Below, one piece after another: positions 1 to 7,641 of a DNA stretch of 9,301 bases. The translations under genes were made by a program, and so were the position numbers. This DNA is from Gammaproteobacteria bacterium (lineage in GTDB: Bacteria > Pseudomonadota > Gammaproteobacteria > Steroidobacterales > Steroidobacteraceae), in NCBI GenBank assembly GCA_009923475.1, contig RFTM01000042.1, forward strand, positions 1 through 9,301, read 5' to 3'. The notes beneath the pieces were generated by a model. The model had not been told where the DNA came from, did not search any database, and saw only the letters and a program-made list of their open reading frames with translations. How positions within the stretch are numbered: the stretch's first letter is position 1; each line of letters opens with the position of its first letter.

Positions 1-72
1 CAAGGCCCGCTCGAAGGGGCGCGGTGCCGAGGGCTTGCCGCCGGACTTGCTGCCGGGACTGCCGGGGATCAC
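1..72 (-). CDS. cobT: Cobaltochelatase subunit CobT, 5' end only (24 codons, runs off left edge)
   Basis: Only the first 24 codons are present, starting at a GTG at 72-70 on the minus strand. The translation begins with a Gly/Ser/Lys/Pro-rich stretch and then reads RPFERAL. This resembles the beginning of known CobT proteins, where a short polar leader precedes a PFxRAv segment. A GAGG Shine-Dalgarno sequence (81-78) overlaps the cobS stop codon (82-80) and sits 5 nt before the GTG, which supports the start. CobT is the large AAA+-associated subunit that works with CobS and CobN to insert cobalt into hydrogenobyrinic acid a,c-diamide in the aerobic cobalamin pathway. The cobS-cobT order with a 7-nt gap is the usual arrangement and is the main support for the name. 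The visible protein is too short for a domain-based identification. Confidence 0.72.
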   Translation of the reverse strand, partial: MIPGSPGSKSGGKPSAPRPFERAL

Positions 73-79
73 CGCGACC

Positions 80-1114
80 TCAGAGGACCTTGATGTGCGG
101 GTCGGTGAGCGGCAGGTCGGCGCCGAAAGCGCGTTGGTAGAACTCGGCGATGATGGGCCGTTCGAGCTCGTCGCAGCGGTTGAGGAAGCTGACGCGGAAG
201 GCGAGCGCCGTGTCGCGGAAGATCCGGGCGTTCTGCGCCCAGGTGATGACGGTGCGCGGGCTCATCACGGTCGAGATGTCGCCGTTCATGAACGCGTTGC
301 GCGTCATGTCGGCCACCCGGACCATGGCCTTGATGACGCGCTGCCCGTCGGCATCGCCGTAACCCGTCACCTTGCCCGAGACGATCGCGGCCTCGATGTC
401 GTGCGGCAGGTAGTTGAGCACGGCGACGATGGACCAGCGGTCCATCTGCCCTTGGTTGACCTGCTGGGTGCCGTGGTAGAGGCCGGACGCGTCGCCCAAG
501 CCGATGGTGTTGCTGGTCGCGAACAGCCGGAAGTGCTTGTTCGGCGTGATGACGCGGTTCTGGTCGAGGAGCGTCAGCTTGCCGCTCGCCTCGAGCACCC
601 GCTGGATGACGAACATGACATCCGGCCGCCCGGCGTCGTACTCGTCGAAGAGCAGGGCCACGGGACGCTGGATCGCCCAGGGCAGCAGGCCCTCGCGGAA
701 CTCGGTGACCTGGCGGCCGTCCTGCACCACGATCGCGTCGCGGCCGACGAGGTCGATGCGGCTGACATGGCCGTCGAGGTTGATGCGGATGAGCGGCCAG
801 TTGAGGCGGGCGGCGACCTGCTCGATATGGGTCGACTTCCCCGTGCCGTGGTAGCCCTGGACCATGACGCGCCGGTCGTGGGCGAAGCCGGCGAGGATGG
901 CGAGCGTGGTCTGCGGGTCGAAGTGGTAGGCCGGGTCGATGTCGGGCACGTATTCCGAGCGCGTGCTGAAGGCCGGGACGGCCATGTCGAGCGGCACACC
1001 GAAGTCCCTTGCGGAGACGGTCGTATCGGGGAGGAGGGAGAGCAGGGCGTCGGTGTCGCGCATCGGGTTCTGGCGCCCGGCTTCCGGGCTGATAAAACGG
1101 GTGACGGATGCCAT
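80..1114 (-). CDS. cobS: Cobaltochelatase ATPase subunit CobS (AAA+)
   Basis: A 344-aa AAA+ ATPase. CobS and CobT form the chaperone-like motor that drives CobN to insert Co2+ into hydrogenobyrinic acid a,c-diamide, at the expense of ATP, in the cytoplasm. Seen in the sequence: Walker [10 protein letters not shown] (residues 87-95), Walker B ALLFDEYD (153-160), a sensor-1-like ATSNT (199-203), and the family stretches [13 protein letters not shown] (95-107) and [13 protein letters not shown] (281-293). These agree closely with CobS of the aerobic pathway as I remember it, and are better than a generic MoxR-like match. The usual length is about 330 aa. The start is uncertain. ATG at 1114 gives 344 aa, but ATG at 1063 gives 327 aa and lines up better with the known N-terminus (LPDTTVS soon after the Met). 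Neither has a convincing Shine-Dalgarno sequence. An ATG at 1132 is also in frame. The gene is followed after 7 nt by cobT and is divergent from the methyltransferase gene. Confidence 0.95.
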   Translation of the reverse strand: MASVTRFISPEAGRQNPMRDTDALLSLLPDTTVSARDFGVPLDMAVPAFSTRSEYVPDIDPAYHFDPQTTLAILAGFAHDRRVMVQGYHGTGKSTHIEQVAARLNWPLIRINLDGHVSRIDLVGRDAIVVQDGRQVTEFREGLLPWAIQRPVALLFDEYDAGRPDVMFVIQRVLEASGKLTLLDQNRVITPNKHFRLFATSNTIGLGDASGLYHGTQQVNQGQMDRWSIVAVLNYLPHDIEAAIVSGKVTGYGDADGQRVIKAMVRVADMTRNAFMNGDISTVMSPRTVITWAQNARIFRDTALAFRVSFLNRCDELERPIIAEFYQRAFGADLPLTDPHIKVL

Positions 1115-1117
1115 ACT
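1089..1117 (+). promoter_or_regulatory. Candidate sigma-70-type promoter for the methyltransferase operon
   Basis: On the plus strand a -35-like CTGATA (1089-1094) and a -10-like CATACT (1112-1117) are separated by exactly 17 nt. Each matches the consensus at four of six bases. They lie in a locally AT-richer patch of otherwise GC-rich DNA. Transcription would start near 1124, about 20 nt before the ATG at 1145. If cobS starts at 1114, this element lies inside the cobS 5' coding region. If cobS starts at 1063, it lies in a true 81-bp intergenic region. This is a pattern match only, and such matches occur by chance. Confidence 0.3.
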
Positions 1118-1144
1118 ACCGACAATCCCCATCCGGAGTCCGAC

Positions 1145-2704
1145 ATGAATGCAGAAGTCCAGCCGATGCGCCGTCCCTCCGGGCGTGATGCCCGCCGCGC
1201 GCAGCGCTCGGGCCCGCTCCCCGACCACCTGCGTCCGGTGCGTCCCGGCATGCAGAGCGGCCGGTTCCAGCCGCTGACGCAGTCGGGCGTCGAGCAGATC
1301 CACCAGACCGCGCTGCGCCTGCTCTCGGAGGTCGGTCTCGGCGATGCCACCGAATCGGGCATCGAGATCATGACCGCGGCGGGTTGCACGCTGACCGACA
1401 CCGGTCGCCTGCTGTTCCCGCGTTCGCTGGTCGAGGACACCGTCGCCAAGGCCGGCCGCAAGTTCGTGCTGCACGGGCAGGACCCCAAGCACGACCTCGA
1501 GCCCTGGGACCGGCGCGCCTACTTCGGCACCGCGGGCGCCGCGGTGAACATGGTCGGGCCCGATGGCACCTACCGCGAGTCGACCATCCGCGACCTGTAC
1601 GACATCGGTCGCATCGTCGACGTGATGGAGCACATCCACTTCTTCCAGCGCGCCGTCGTGCCGCGCGACATCCCCGACCCGTTCGAGATGGACTTCAACA
1701 CCTGCTACGCGTCGGTGATGAGCACCACGAAGCACGTGGGAAGCAGCTGGGTGCACCCCGACCACCTCGAGGCGTCCTTGCAGATGCTGCACGCCATCGC
1801 GGGCGGCGAGGACAAGTGGCGCGAGCGGCCGTTCGTCAGCCAGTCCAACTGCTTCGTCGTGCCGCCCATGAAGTTCGCGGCCGACGCCTGCCGCTGCCTC
1901 GAGGTGGCGGTGCGCGGCGGCATGCCGGTGCTGCTGCTGTCGGCGGGGCAGGCCGGCGCCACCGCGCCTGCGGCGCTGGCCGGCGCGCTGGCCCAGGAAG
2001 TCGCCGAGGTGCTCGCGGGTCTCGTCTACGTCAACGCCATCAAGCCGGGCGCGCCCGCGATCTTCGGCACCTGGTGCTTCGTCTCCGACCTGCGCACCGG
2101 CGCGATGTCGGGCGGCAGCCCCGAGCAGGCGCTGCTCTCGGCGGCGGCGGGCCAGATGGGCGCGTTCTACGACCTCACGGTCGGCACCGCCTCGGGCATG
2201 ACCGACTCCAAGGTCGCCGACGCGCAGGCCGCCGGCGAGAAGGCCCTCAACCACGCGCTCGTCGGCAACTCGGGCGCCAACATGATCTACGAGTCCGCGG
2301 GCATGCATGCGAGCCTGCTCGGCTTCTCGCTCGAGAGCCTGGTCATCGACAACGACATCATCGGCGCCACGCAGCGCACCATCAAAGGCATCGAGGTCAA
2401 CGAGGAGAAGCTCTCCTTCGAGACCATCAAGGATGTCTGCCTCAACGGGCCGGGGCATTACCTCGGCAGCGCGCAGACGCTCGAGCTGATGCAGACCGAG
2501 TACCTCTATCCCGCCATCGGCGACCGGCGCAGCCCGAACGAGTGGACCGAGCAGGGCGCCACCGACGCGCTGCAGCGCGCCGCCAGCCGGGTGCAGGAGA
2601 TCCTCGCCGAGCACCATCCGGCGCATGTGCCGGAGGCGATCGACGCCGCCATCCGCCAGAAGTATCCGGTGAAGCTCGACCGCTCGGCGATGCTCAAGCG
2701 CTGA
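1145..2704 (+). CDS. MttB-family (trimethylamine/glycine betaine-type) corrinoid methyltransferase, non-pyrrolysine
   Basis: A 519-aa protein of the trimethylamine methyltransferase (MttB) superfamily. Members move a methyl group from a methylated amine to the Co(I) of a cognate corrinoid protein in the cytoplasm. Seen: an Arg-rich leader (residues 8-34) ending in RPVRPGM, typical of proteobacterial members; the [14 protein letters not shown] loop (128-141); GAPAIFGTW (302-310); and the conserved [19 protein letters not shown] block (348-366). In archaeal MttB, pyrrolysine lies in the part of the barrel that I place at this block. Here the frame holds ordinary residues (AAGEK) and no in-frame TAG, so this belongs to the non-Pyl branch. 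The characterised member of that branch, Desulfitobacterium MtgB, uses glycine betaine. The start at 1145 is supported by GGAG (1135-1138), 6 nt upstream. The open frame extends further upstream only because it runs antisense to cobS. Downstream, two demethylating dehydrogenases follow after 4 nt, which favours glycine betaine or a similar betaine over trimethylamine as substrate. The substrate is inferred. Confidence 0.9.
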   Translation: MNAEVQPMRRPSGRDARRAQRSGPLPDHLRPVRPGMQSGRFQPLTQSGVEQIHQTALRLLSEVGLGDATESGIEIMTAAGCTLTDTGRLLFPRSLVEDTVAKAGRKFVLHGQDPKHDLEPWDRRAYFGTAGAAVNMVGPDGTYRESTIRDLYDIGRIVDVMEHIHFFQRAVVPRDIPDPFEMDFNTCYASVMSTTKHVGSSWVHPDHLEASLQMLHAIAGGEDKWRERPFVSQSNCFVVPPMKFAADACRCLEVAVRGGMPVLLLSAGQAGATAPAALAGALAQEVAEVLAGLVYVNAIKPGAPAIFGTWCFVSDLRTGAMSGGSPEQALLSAAAGQMGAFYDLTVGTASGMTDSKVADAQAAGEKALNHALVGNSGANMIYESAGMHASLLGFSLESLVIDNDIIGATQRTIKGIEVNEEKLSFETIKDVCLNGPGHYLGSAQTLELMQTEYLYPAIGDRRSPNEWTEQGATDALQRAASRVQEILAEHHPAHVPEAIDAAIRQKYPVKLDRSAMLKR

Positions 2705-2708
2705 ACCG

Positions 2709-5165
2709 ATGTCCCTCCCGAGCCATGCGAACGTGGTCATCGTCGGCGGCGGCGTGGCCGGCTGCTCGATCGCCTATCACCTGACGAAGATCGGCATCAC
2801 CGACGTCGTCCTGCTCGAGCGCAAGCAGCTCACCTGCGGCACGACCTGGCACGCGGCGGGCCTCGTCGGCCAGCTGCGCGCCACGCGCAACCTCACCGAG
2901 CTCGCCAAGTACACGGCCGAGCTCTACCGTTCGCTCGAGGCCGAGACGGGGCAGGCGACGGGCTTCAAGCAGAACGGCTCGATCAGCGTCGCCAAGACCC
3001 GCGCGCGCCTGGAGGAGCTGCACCGCGGCGCCTCGATGGGCAAGACCTTCGGGCTCGAGATCGACCTGCTCTCCACCGCCGAGATCCGCGAGCGCTGGCC
3101 GCTGCTCGAGGTGGGCGACCTCGTCGGCGGCATCTTCATCCGCAAGGACGGCCAGACCAACCCCATCGACACCACGCAGGCCTTCGCGCGCGGCGCGCGG
3201 ATGCGCGGCGCCAAGATCCTCGAGAACACCAAGGTCACGGGCATCCGCGTCGAGAAGGGGCGTGCGGCGGGCGTCGACACCGAGTCGGGCTACATCTCGG
3301 CCGACACCGTCGTGATCTGCGCCGGCATGTGGTCGCGCGAACTCGGCCGCGCGGCGGGGGTCTCCATCCCGCTGCATGCCGCCGAGCACTTCTACATCGT
3401 CACTGAGCCCATCGCCGCCGTGCCGCCGAACCTGCCGGTGCTGCGCGTCTACGACGAATGCGCCTACTACAAGGAAGACGCCGGCAAGCTGCTGGTGGGC
3501 TGCTTCGAGCCGGTCGCCAAGCCCTGGGGCATGGACGGCATCCCCGAGTCCTTCTGCTTCGATTCCCTGCCCGAGGACGCCGAGCACTTCGAGCCCATCC
3601 TCGAGGCCGCGGTGCGCCGCGTGCCGGTGCTCGCCGACGCCGGCATCCAGCTCTTCTTCAACGGGCCCGAGAGCTTCACACCGGACGACCGCTACTACAT
3701 CGGCGAGGCGCCTGAGGTCCGCGACCTGTTCGTCGCCACCGGCTTCAACTCGGTGGGCATCGCGGCGAGCGGCGGTGCAGGCAAGGTGGTCGCCGACTGG
3801 ATCCGCGACCGCCGTCCGCCCATGGACCTCGCGGATGTCGACATCCGGCGCGCGCTGCCGTTCCAGTCGAACCGGCGCTACCTGCGCGACCGCACGGTCG
3901 AGACGCTGGGGCTGCTCTACGCCATGCACTGGCCGTACTACCAGTACCGTACGGCGCGTGGCGCGCGCCGCACGGCGTTGCACGACCGGCTGGTCGCGGC
4001 GGGCGCCTGCATGGGCGAGACCGCGGGCTGGGAGCGCCCGAACTGGTTCGCGCCGCCCGGCGTCGAGCCGAAGTACGAGTACTCCTACGGCCGCCAGAAC
4101 TGGTTCGAGCATTCCGGCGCCGAGTGCCGCGCGGTGCGCGACGACGTCGCGCTCTTCGACCAGACCTGCTTCGCCAAGTACCTGGTGCAGGGCCGGGATG
4201 CCTGCGCGGTGCTCAACCGCCTCTCGACCAGCGAGATGGACGTACCGGTCGGACGCATCGTCTACACGCAGTGGCTCAACGACCGCGGCGGCATCGAGGC
4301 CGACCTCACCATCACGCGCCTCGCCGAGACGCGGTATCTGGTGGTCACCTCCGCGATCTGCCAGACGCGCGACCTCGCCTGGCTGCAGCGCCATCTCGAC
4401 GACCATCCGCAGCTGCACTGCACCGCCACCGATGTCACGGCCGGCATCGCGATGCTCGGCGTGATGGGCCCGAAGAGCCGTGCGCTGCTTTCGGCGGTGT
4501 CGGGCGCCGACCTCTCCAAGGAGGCGCATCCCTTCGGCTGGTCGCGCGAGATCGAGATCGGCTACGCGCGCGTGCGCGCGAGCCGCATCACCTACGTGGG
4601 CGAGCTCGGTTGGGAGCTCTACATCCCCGCCGAACAGGTGTTGGACGTCTTTGAACGCCTCACCGAGGCGGGCGCGGCCTTCGGCCTGAAGCATGCCGGC
4701 TACCACGCCATGGCCTCCTGCCGTGTCGAGAAAGGCTACCGCCACTGGAGCCACGACATCGCCGACGAAGACACCCCGCTCGAGGCCGGGCTCGGTTTCA
4801 CGGTGGCCTGGGACAAGCCGGGCGGCTTCATCGGCCGCGAGGCCCTGCTCGCGCAGCGTGGCCGCGTGCTGCCGAAGCGGCTCGTGCAGGTGATGCTCGA
4901 AGACGCCTCGGACGCCGCGCCCTTGCTCTACCACGAGGAGCCGATCGTGCGGGACGGCGCGATCGTCGGCTCCACGCGCTCAGGCGCCTGGGGCCATCGC
5001 ATCGGCCGCTCCATCGGCATGGGCTACGTCCACTGCGAGGCGGGCGTCACGCCCGAATGGCTCGCCTCGGGCCGTTGGGAGATCGAGGTCGCGGGCGTGC
5101 GCCACGCCGCCCGTGCACAGCTTGCGCCTTGGTACGACCCCAAGGGCGAACGCATCAAGTCTTGA
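2709..5165 (+). CDS. FAD-dependent sarcosine dehydrogenase-like protein with C-terminal folate-binding GcvT domain
   Basis: An 818-aa two-part enzyme. The N-terminal half (about residues 6-370) is a DAO-type FAD oxidoreductase with dinucleotide motif GGGVAG (13-18), ribose-binding Glu37 and CGTTWHAAG (43-51). His48 in that motif corresponds to the histidine that carries covalent FAD in DMGDH/SarDH enzymes. A linker domain (about 371-435) leads to an aminomethyltransferase (GcvT) half (about 440-815) with [11 protein letters not shown] (524-534) and [12 protein letters not shown] (629-640). The family oxidises N-methyl groups and passes the one-carbon unit to tetrahydrofolate. The segment after the FAD histidine (AGLVGQLR, then [12 protein letters not shown]) and the Asp532 of the folate site resemble sarcosine dehydrogenase more than dimethylglycine dehydrogenase. 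I therefore infer sarcosine to glycine, with moderate certainty. The length is that of the bacterial family (about 800-830 aa), and no secretion signal is seen. The ATG lies 4 nt after the methyltransferase stop with no clear Shine-Dalgarno sequence, suggesting translational coupling. Confidence 0.9.
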   Translation: MSLPSHANVVIVGGGVAGCSIAYHLTKIGITDVVLLERKQLTCGTTWHAAGLVGQLRATRNLTELAKYTAELYRSLEAETGQATGFKQNGSISVAKTRARLEELHRGASMGKTFGLEIDLLSTAEIRERWPLLEVGDLVGGIFIRKDGQTNPIDTTQAFARGARMRGAKILENTKVTGIRVEKGRAAGVDTESGYISADTVVICAGMWSRELGRAAGVSIPLHAAEHFYIVTEPIAAVPPNLPVLRVYDECAYYKEDAGKLLVGCFEPVAKPWGMDGIPESFCFDSLPEDAEHFEPILEAAVRRVPVLADAGIQLFFNGPESFTPDDRYYIGEAPEVRDLFVATGFNSVGIAASGGAGKVVADWIRDRRPPMDLADVDIRRALPFQSNRRYLRDRTVETLGLLYAMHWPYYQYRTARGARRTALHDRLVAAGACMGETAGWERPNWFAPPGVEPKYEYSYGRQNWFEHSGAECRAVRDDVALFDQTCFAKYLVQGRDACAVLNRLSTSEMDVPVGRIVYTQWLNDRGGIEADLTITRLAETRYLVVTSAICQTRDLAWLQRHLDDHPQLHCTATDVTAGIAMLGVMGPKSRALLSAVSGADLSKEAHPFGWSREIEIGYARVRASRITYVGELGWELYIPAEQVLDVFERLTEAGAAFGLKHAGYHAMASCRVEKGYRHWSHDIADEDTPLEAGLGFTVAWDKPGGFIGREALLAQRGRVLPKRLVQVMLEDASDAAPLLYHEEPIVRDGAIVGSTRSGAWGHRIGRSIGMGYVHCEAGVTPEWLASGRWEIEVAGVRHAARAQLAPWYDPKGERIKS

Positions 5166-5168
5166 GGA
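5164..5168 (+). promoter_or_regulatory. Ribosome binding site overlapping a stop codon
   Basis: GAGGA at 5164-5168 shares two bases with the stop codon (5163-5165) of the sarcosine dehydrogenase-like gene. It sits 9 nt before the ATG at 5178. It decides the start of the next gene and suggests the two dehydrogenases are translated in step from one transcript. Confidence 0.6.
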
Positions 5169-5177
5169 CATCCAGAG

Positions 5178-7598
5178 ATGAAGACCCATGCTGAGGTGGT
5201 GATCATCGGCGGCGGCTCCGTCGGCTGCAGCGCGCTCTACCACCTGACCCAACTCGGCGTGCGCGACGCCGTGCTGCTCGAGCGCGACGAACTCACCGCC
5301 GGGTCCACCTGGCATGCGGCGGGCAACTGCCCGAACTTCTCCACCTCCTGGAACCTCATCAAGCTGCAGCGCCACAGCACCAAGCTCTACTCGCAGCTCG
5401 GCGCGCGGGTCGGCTACGACATGAACTACCACGTCACCGGCAGCATCCGGCTCGCGCACACCGCGGACCGGGTGGACGAGTTCCGGCACGTGGTCTCGCA
5501 GGCTCGCGCCCAGGGCATCGAGTTCGAGATGCTCTCGCCCGCCGAGATCCGCGAGCGTCATCCCTTCGTCACCACCGACGACATCAAGGCGGGCCTCTAC
5601 GACCCCTACGACGGCGACATCGACCCCGCACAGCTCACGCAGGCGCTCGCCAAGGGCGCGCGCGACGCCGGCGCGACCATCTACCGCCAGACGCGGGTCA
5701 CGGCCATCGAGCGCACGCCGTCCGGCGAGTGGCGCATCACCACCGACAAGGGCGTCATCCAGGCGCCCAAGGTCATCAACGCCGCGGGCTACCGCGGTGG
5801 CGAGGTGGCGGCGATGGTGGGCGCGTACCTCCCCATCGTCACGCTTTCGCACCAGTACCTCATCACCGAGGACATCCCGGAGCTCGCCGCGCGGGGCACC
5901 GACCGCGTGCCGCTGCTGCGCGACCCGGACGTCAGCTACTACCTGCGCCAGGAGCGTCACGGCCTGATCCTCGGGCCCTACGAGTGGGACGCGAAGGCGC
6001 ATTGGCTCGAGGGTCTGCCGGACCAGTTCGCGCACCAGCTCTTCGATGACGACCTCGGCCGCATCGAGAGATACATCGAGGCCGCCTGCGAGCGGGTGCC
6101 CATCCTCGGCTCCGTGGGCGTCAAGCGCGTCATCAACGGGCCGATCCCTTACGCGCCGGACGGCAACCCGCTGCTCGGCCCCGCGCCGGGGCTGCCCGGG
6201 TTCTACCATTGCTGCGCCTTCACCTTCGGCATCGCGCAGGCGGGCGGCGCCGGCAAGCTGATCGCCGAGTGGGTCGCGCTCGGCCAGCCCGAGTGGGACA
6301 TGTGGCCGCTCGATTCGCGCCGCTACCTCGACTGCCACAACGACCGCTTCGTGCTCGCCAAGGCCATCGAGACCTATCAGCACGAGTACGGCATCGGCTA
6401 TCCGGCCGAGGAGCGCCCTGCGGGGCGTCCCGCCAAGGCCTCGCCGGTCTACCCGCGCCTGCGCGACAAGGGCGCGAAGTTCGGCGCCCGCGGCGGCTGG
6501 GAGCGCGCGGTGTACTTCCCCGAAGCGGGCGACCCGCCGGGTCCCGAGGTCTCGTTCCGCCGCCCCGCTTGGCACGCGGCCGTCGCCCGCGAATGCGAGG
6601 CGGTGCAGCAGCGCGTGGCGGTGCTCGACCTGCCGGGCTTCACCAAGTTCGAGGTCTCGGGCAGCGGCGCCGCCGAGTGGCTGGACCGCATGGTGACGGG
6701 CGTCGTCCCCAAGGCCGGCCGCACCGCGCTCAACTATTTCTGCGCGCCGAACGGCGGCATCGTCACCGAGATGACGCTGACCACCTTCGGTCCCGACCGC
6801 TTCTGGCTGATCAGCGCCGCGGCAGGCGAGCGCCACGACGAGCACTGGCTGCGCGAGCACCTGCCGGCCTCGGGCGTGCGCATCGACAACCTCTCCGCGC
6901 GTTACGGCACGCTGATCCTCGTCGGGCCGCGCTCGCGAGAGGTACTGGCCAAGCTCACGCGCGCCGACCTCTCGAACGCGGCCTTCCCGTGGCTCTCGGT
7001 GCGCGACATCGAGATCGGCTACACCCGCGCCACCGCCATGCGCGTCAACTATGTGGGCGAACTCGGCTGGGAACTGCACATCCCCGCCGAGCACATGCTG
7101 TCGGTCTACGACCTCCTGTGGGAGGCGGGCCGCGAGTTCGGCATCCACGACTTCGGGCTCTATGCCATGGACAGCCTGCGCCTCGAGAAATGCTACCGCG
7201 GCTGGAAGGGCGACCTCACCACCGAGTACACGCCGTTCATGGCCTCGCTCGACCGCTTCGTGAAGCTCGACAAGCCGGGCGGTTTCATGGGCGTCGAGGC
7301 GCTGCGCCGCGAGGCCGCGGCGGGCCCGCGGGAGCGCTTCGTGCCGCTCTTGGTCGATGCGGGCGACGCCGATGCGGCAGCGGTGTCCATCGTCTTCAAG
7401 GGCGACGAGCAGGTGGGCCTCGTGACCTCGGGCGGCTACGGCTACCGGCTCAAGCAGAGCATCGCGCTCGCCTATGTCCGCACGGACATGGCGGCGCCGG
7501 GCACGGAGCTTTCGGTGGAGATCCTGGGCGAGCGTCGCCGTGCGGTGGTCGCCGTCGAGCCGCTCTACGACCCGCAGAACCTGCGCCTGAAGGCTTAG
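5178..7598 (+). CDS. FAD-dependent dimethylglycine dehydrogenase-like protein with C-terminal folate-binding GcvT domain
   Basis: An 806-aa paralogue of the preceding gene with the same architecture. The FAD domain (about residues 4-372) has GGGSVG (11-16), Glu35 and AGSTWHAAG (41-49), with His46 as the expected covalent FAD attachment site. A linker domain is followed by a GcvT half (about 460-803) with NGGIVTEMT (525-533) and [12 protein letters not shown] (625-636). Several segments resemble mammalian dimethylglycine dehydrogenase as I recall it: LTAGSTWHAAG, GSIRLA with VDEF (89-102), DIDPAQLTQALAKGAR (147-162) and VINAAG (199-204). The folate-site position that is Asp in the neighbouring paralogue is Glu here (E531), also as in DMGDH. 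I infer oxidation of dimethylglycine to sarcosine with one-carbon transfer to tetrahydrofolate, upstream of the paralogue in the pathway although downstream in the operon. Substrate assignment between the two paralogues is moderately sure; family assignment is firm. The start is set by GAGGA at 5164-5168. The last gene of the unit, it ends 21 nt from a convergent permease gene. Confidence 0.9.
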   Translation: MKTHAEVVIIGGGSVGCSALYHLTQLGVRDAVLLERDELTAGSTWHAAGNCPNFSTSWNLIKLQRHSTKLYSQLGARVGYDMNYHVTGSIRLAHTADRVDEFRHVVSQARAQGIEFEMLSPAEIRERHPFVTTDDIKAGLYDPYDGDIDPAQLTQALAKGARDAGATIYRQTRVTAIERTPSGEWRITTDKGVIQAPKVINAAGYRGGEVAAMVGAYLPIVTLSHQYLITEDIPELAARGTDRVPLLRDPDVSYYLRQERHGLILGPYEWDAKAHWLEGLPDQFAHQLFDDDLGRIERYIEAACERVPILGSVGVKRVINGPIPYAPDGNPLLGPAPGLPGFYHCCAFTFGIAQAGGAGKLIAEWVALGQPEWDMWPLDSRRYLDCHNDRFVLAKAIETYQHEYGIGYPAEERPAGRPAKASPVYPRLRDKGAKFGARGGWERAVYFPEAGDPPGPEVSFRRPAWHAAVARECEAVQQRVAVLDLPGFTKFEVSGSGAAEWLDRMVTGVVPKAGRTALNYFCAPNGGIVTEMTLTTFGPDRFWLISAAAGERHDEHWLREHLPASGVRIDNLSARYGTLILVGPRSREVLAKLTRADLSNAAFPWLSVRDIEIGYTRATAMRVNYVGELGWELHIPAEHMLSVYDLLWEAGREFGIHDFGLYAMDSLRLEKCYRGWKGDLTTEYTPFMASLDRFVKLDKPGGFMGVEALRREAAAGPRERFVPLLVDAGDADAAAVSIVFKGDEQVGLVTSGGYGYRLKQSIALAYVRTDMAAPGTELSVEILGERRRAVVAVEPLYDPQNLRLKA

Positions 7599-7619
7599 CG
7601 GCGACTGCCGTCGGTCCGC
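7598..7619 (+). terminator. Hairpin in convergent gap, possible terminator for the dehydrogenase operon
   Basis: GCGGCGAC (7598-7605) pairs with GTCG (7610-7613) and CCGC (7616-7619). This gives 8 base pairs with a 2-nt bulge (GT, 7614-7615) and a TGCC loop. It starts at the stop codon of the plus-strand gene and fills the gap to the convergent gene. No T-tract follows, so it is not a classical intrinsic terminator. It could be a Rho-assisted stop or an mRNA 3' end stabiliser. Confidence 0.4.
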
Positions 7620-7641
7620 CTACCTGCGGCGACTGCCGTCG
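7598..7641. repeat. 16-bp direct repeat pair with 28-bp period at the convergent gene junction
   Basis: The sequence GCGGCGACTGCCGTCG occurs exactly at 7598-7613 and again at 7626-7641. The first copy begins on the last base of the dehydrogenase stop codon. The second lies in the final codons of the convergent permease gene, encoding its DGSRR tail on the minus strand. The flanking bases differ, so the repeat is exactly 16 bp. It may be a small tandem duplication or part of a paired-hairpin structure. Confidence 0.8.

Noticed and set aside
35..1144. Upstream in-frame extension of the methyltransferase frame (370 extra codons)
   Set aside because: It runs antisense to cobS, which has clear Walker motifs. 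The translated sequence is low-complexity (D/V/R/E-rich) with no recognisable domain. A good Shine-Dalgarno sequence sits before the ATG at 1145.
1133..2740. Long open frame on the minus strand antisense to the methyltransferase, in frame with cobS
   Set aside because: Arg/Ala/His/Gly-rich composition typical of a GC-rich antisense frame. CobS homology begins only near residue 20 from the Met at 1114, and CobS proteins are about 330 aa.
2694..4934. 746-aa minus-strand open frame antisense to the sarcosine dehydrogenase-like gene
   Set aside because: Mirror-frame artefact of codon bias. No domain is visible, and the sense strand encodes a complete, motif-rich enzyme.
4980..7148. 722-aa minus-strand open frame antisense to the dimethylglycine dehydrogenase-like gene
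   Set aside because: Same artefact: A/R/D/V-rich with no motifs, opposite a well-supported gene.
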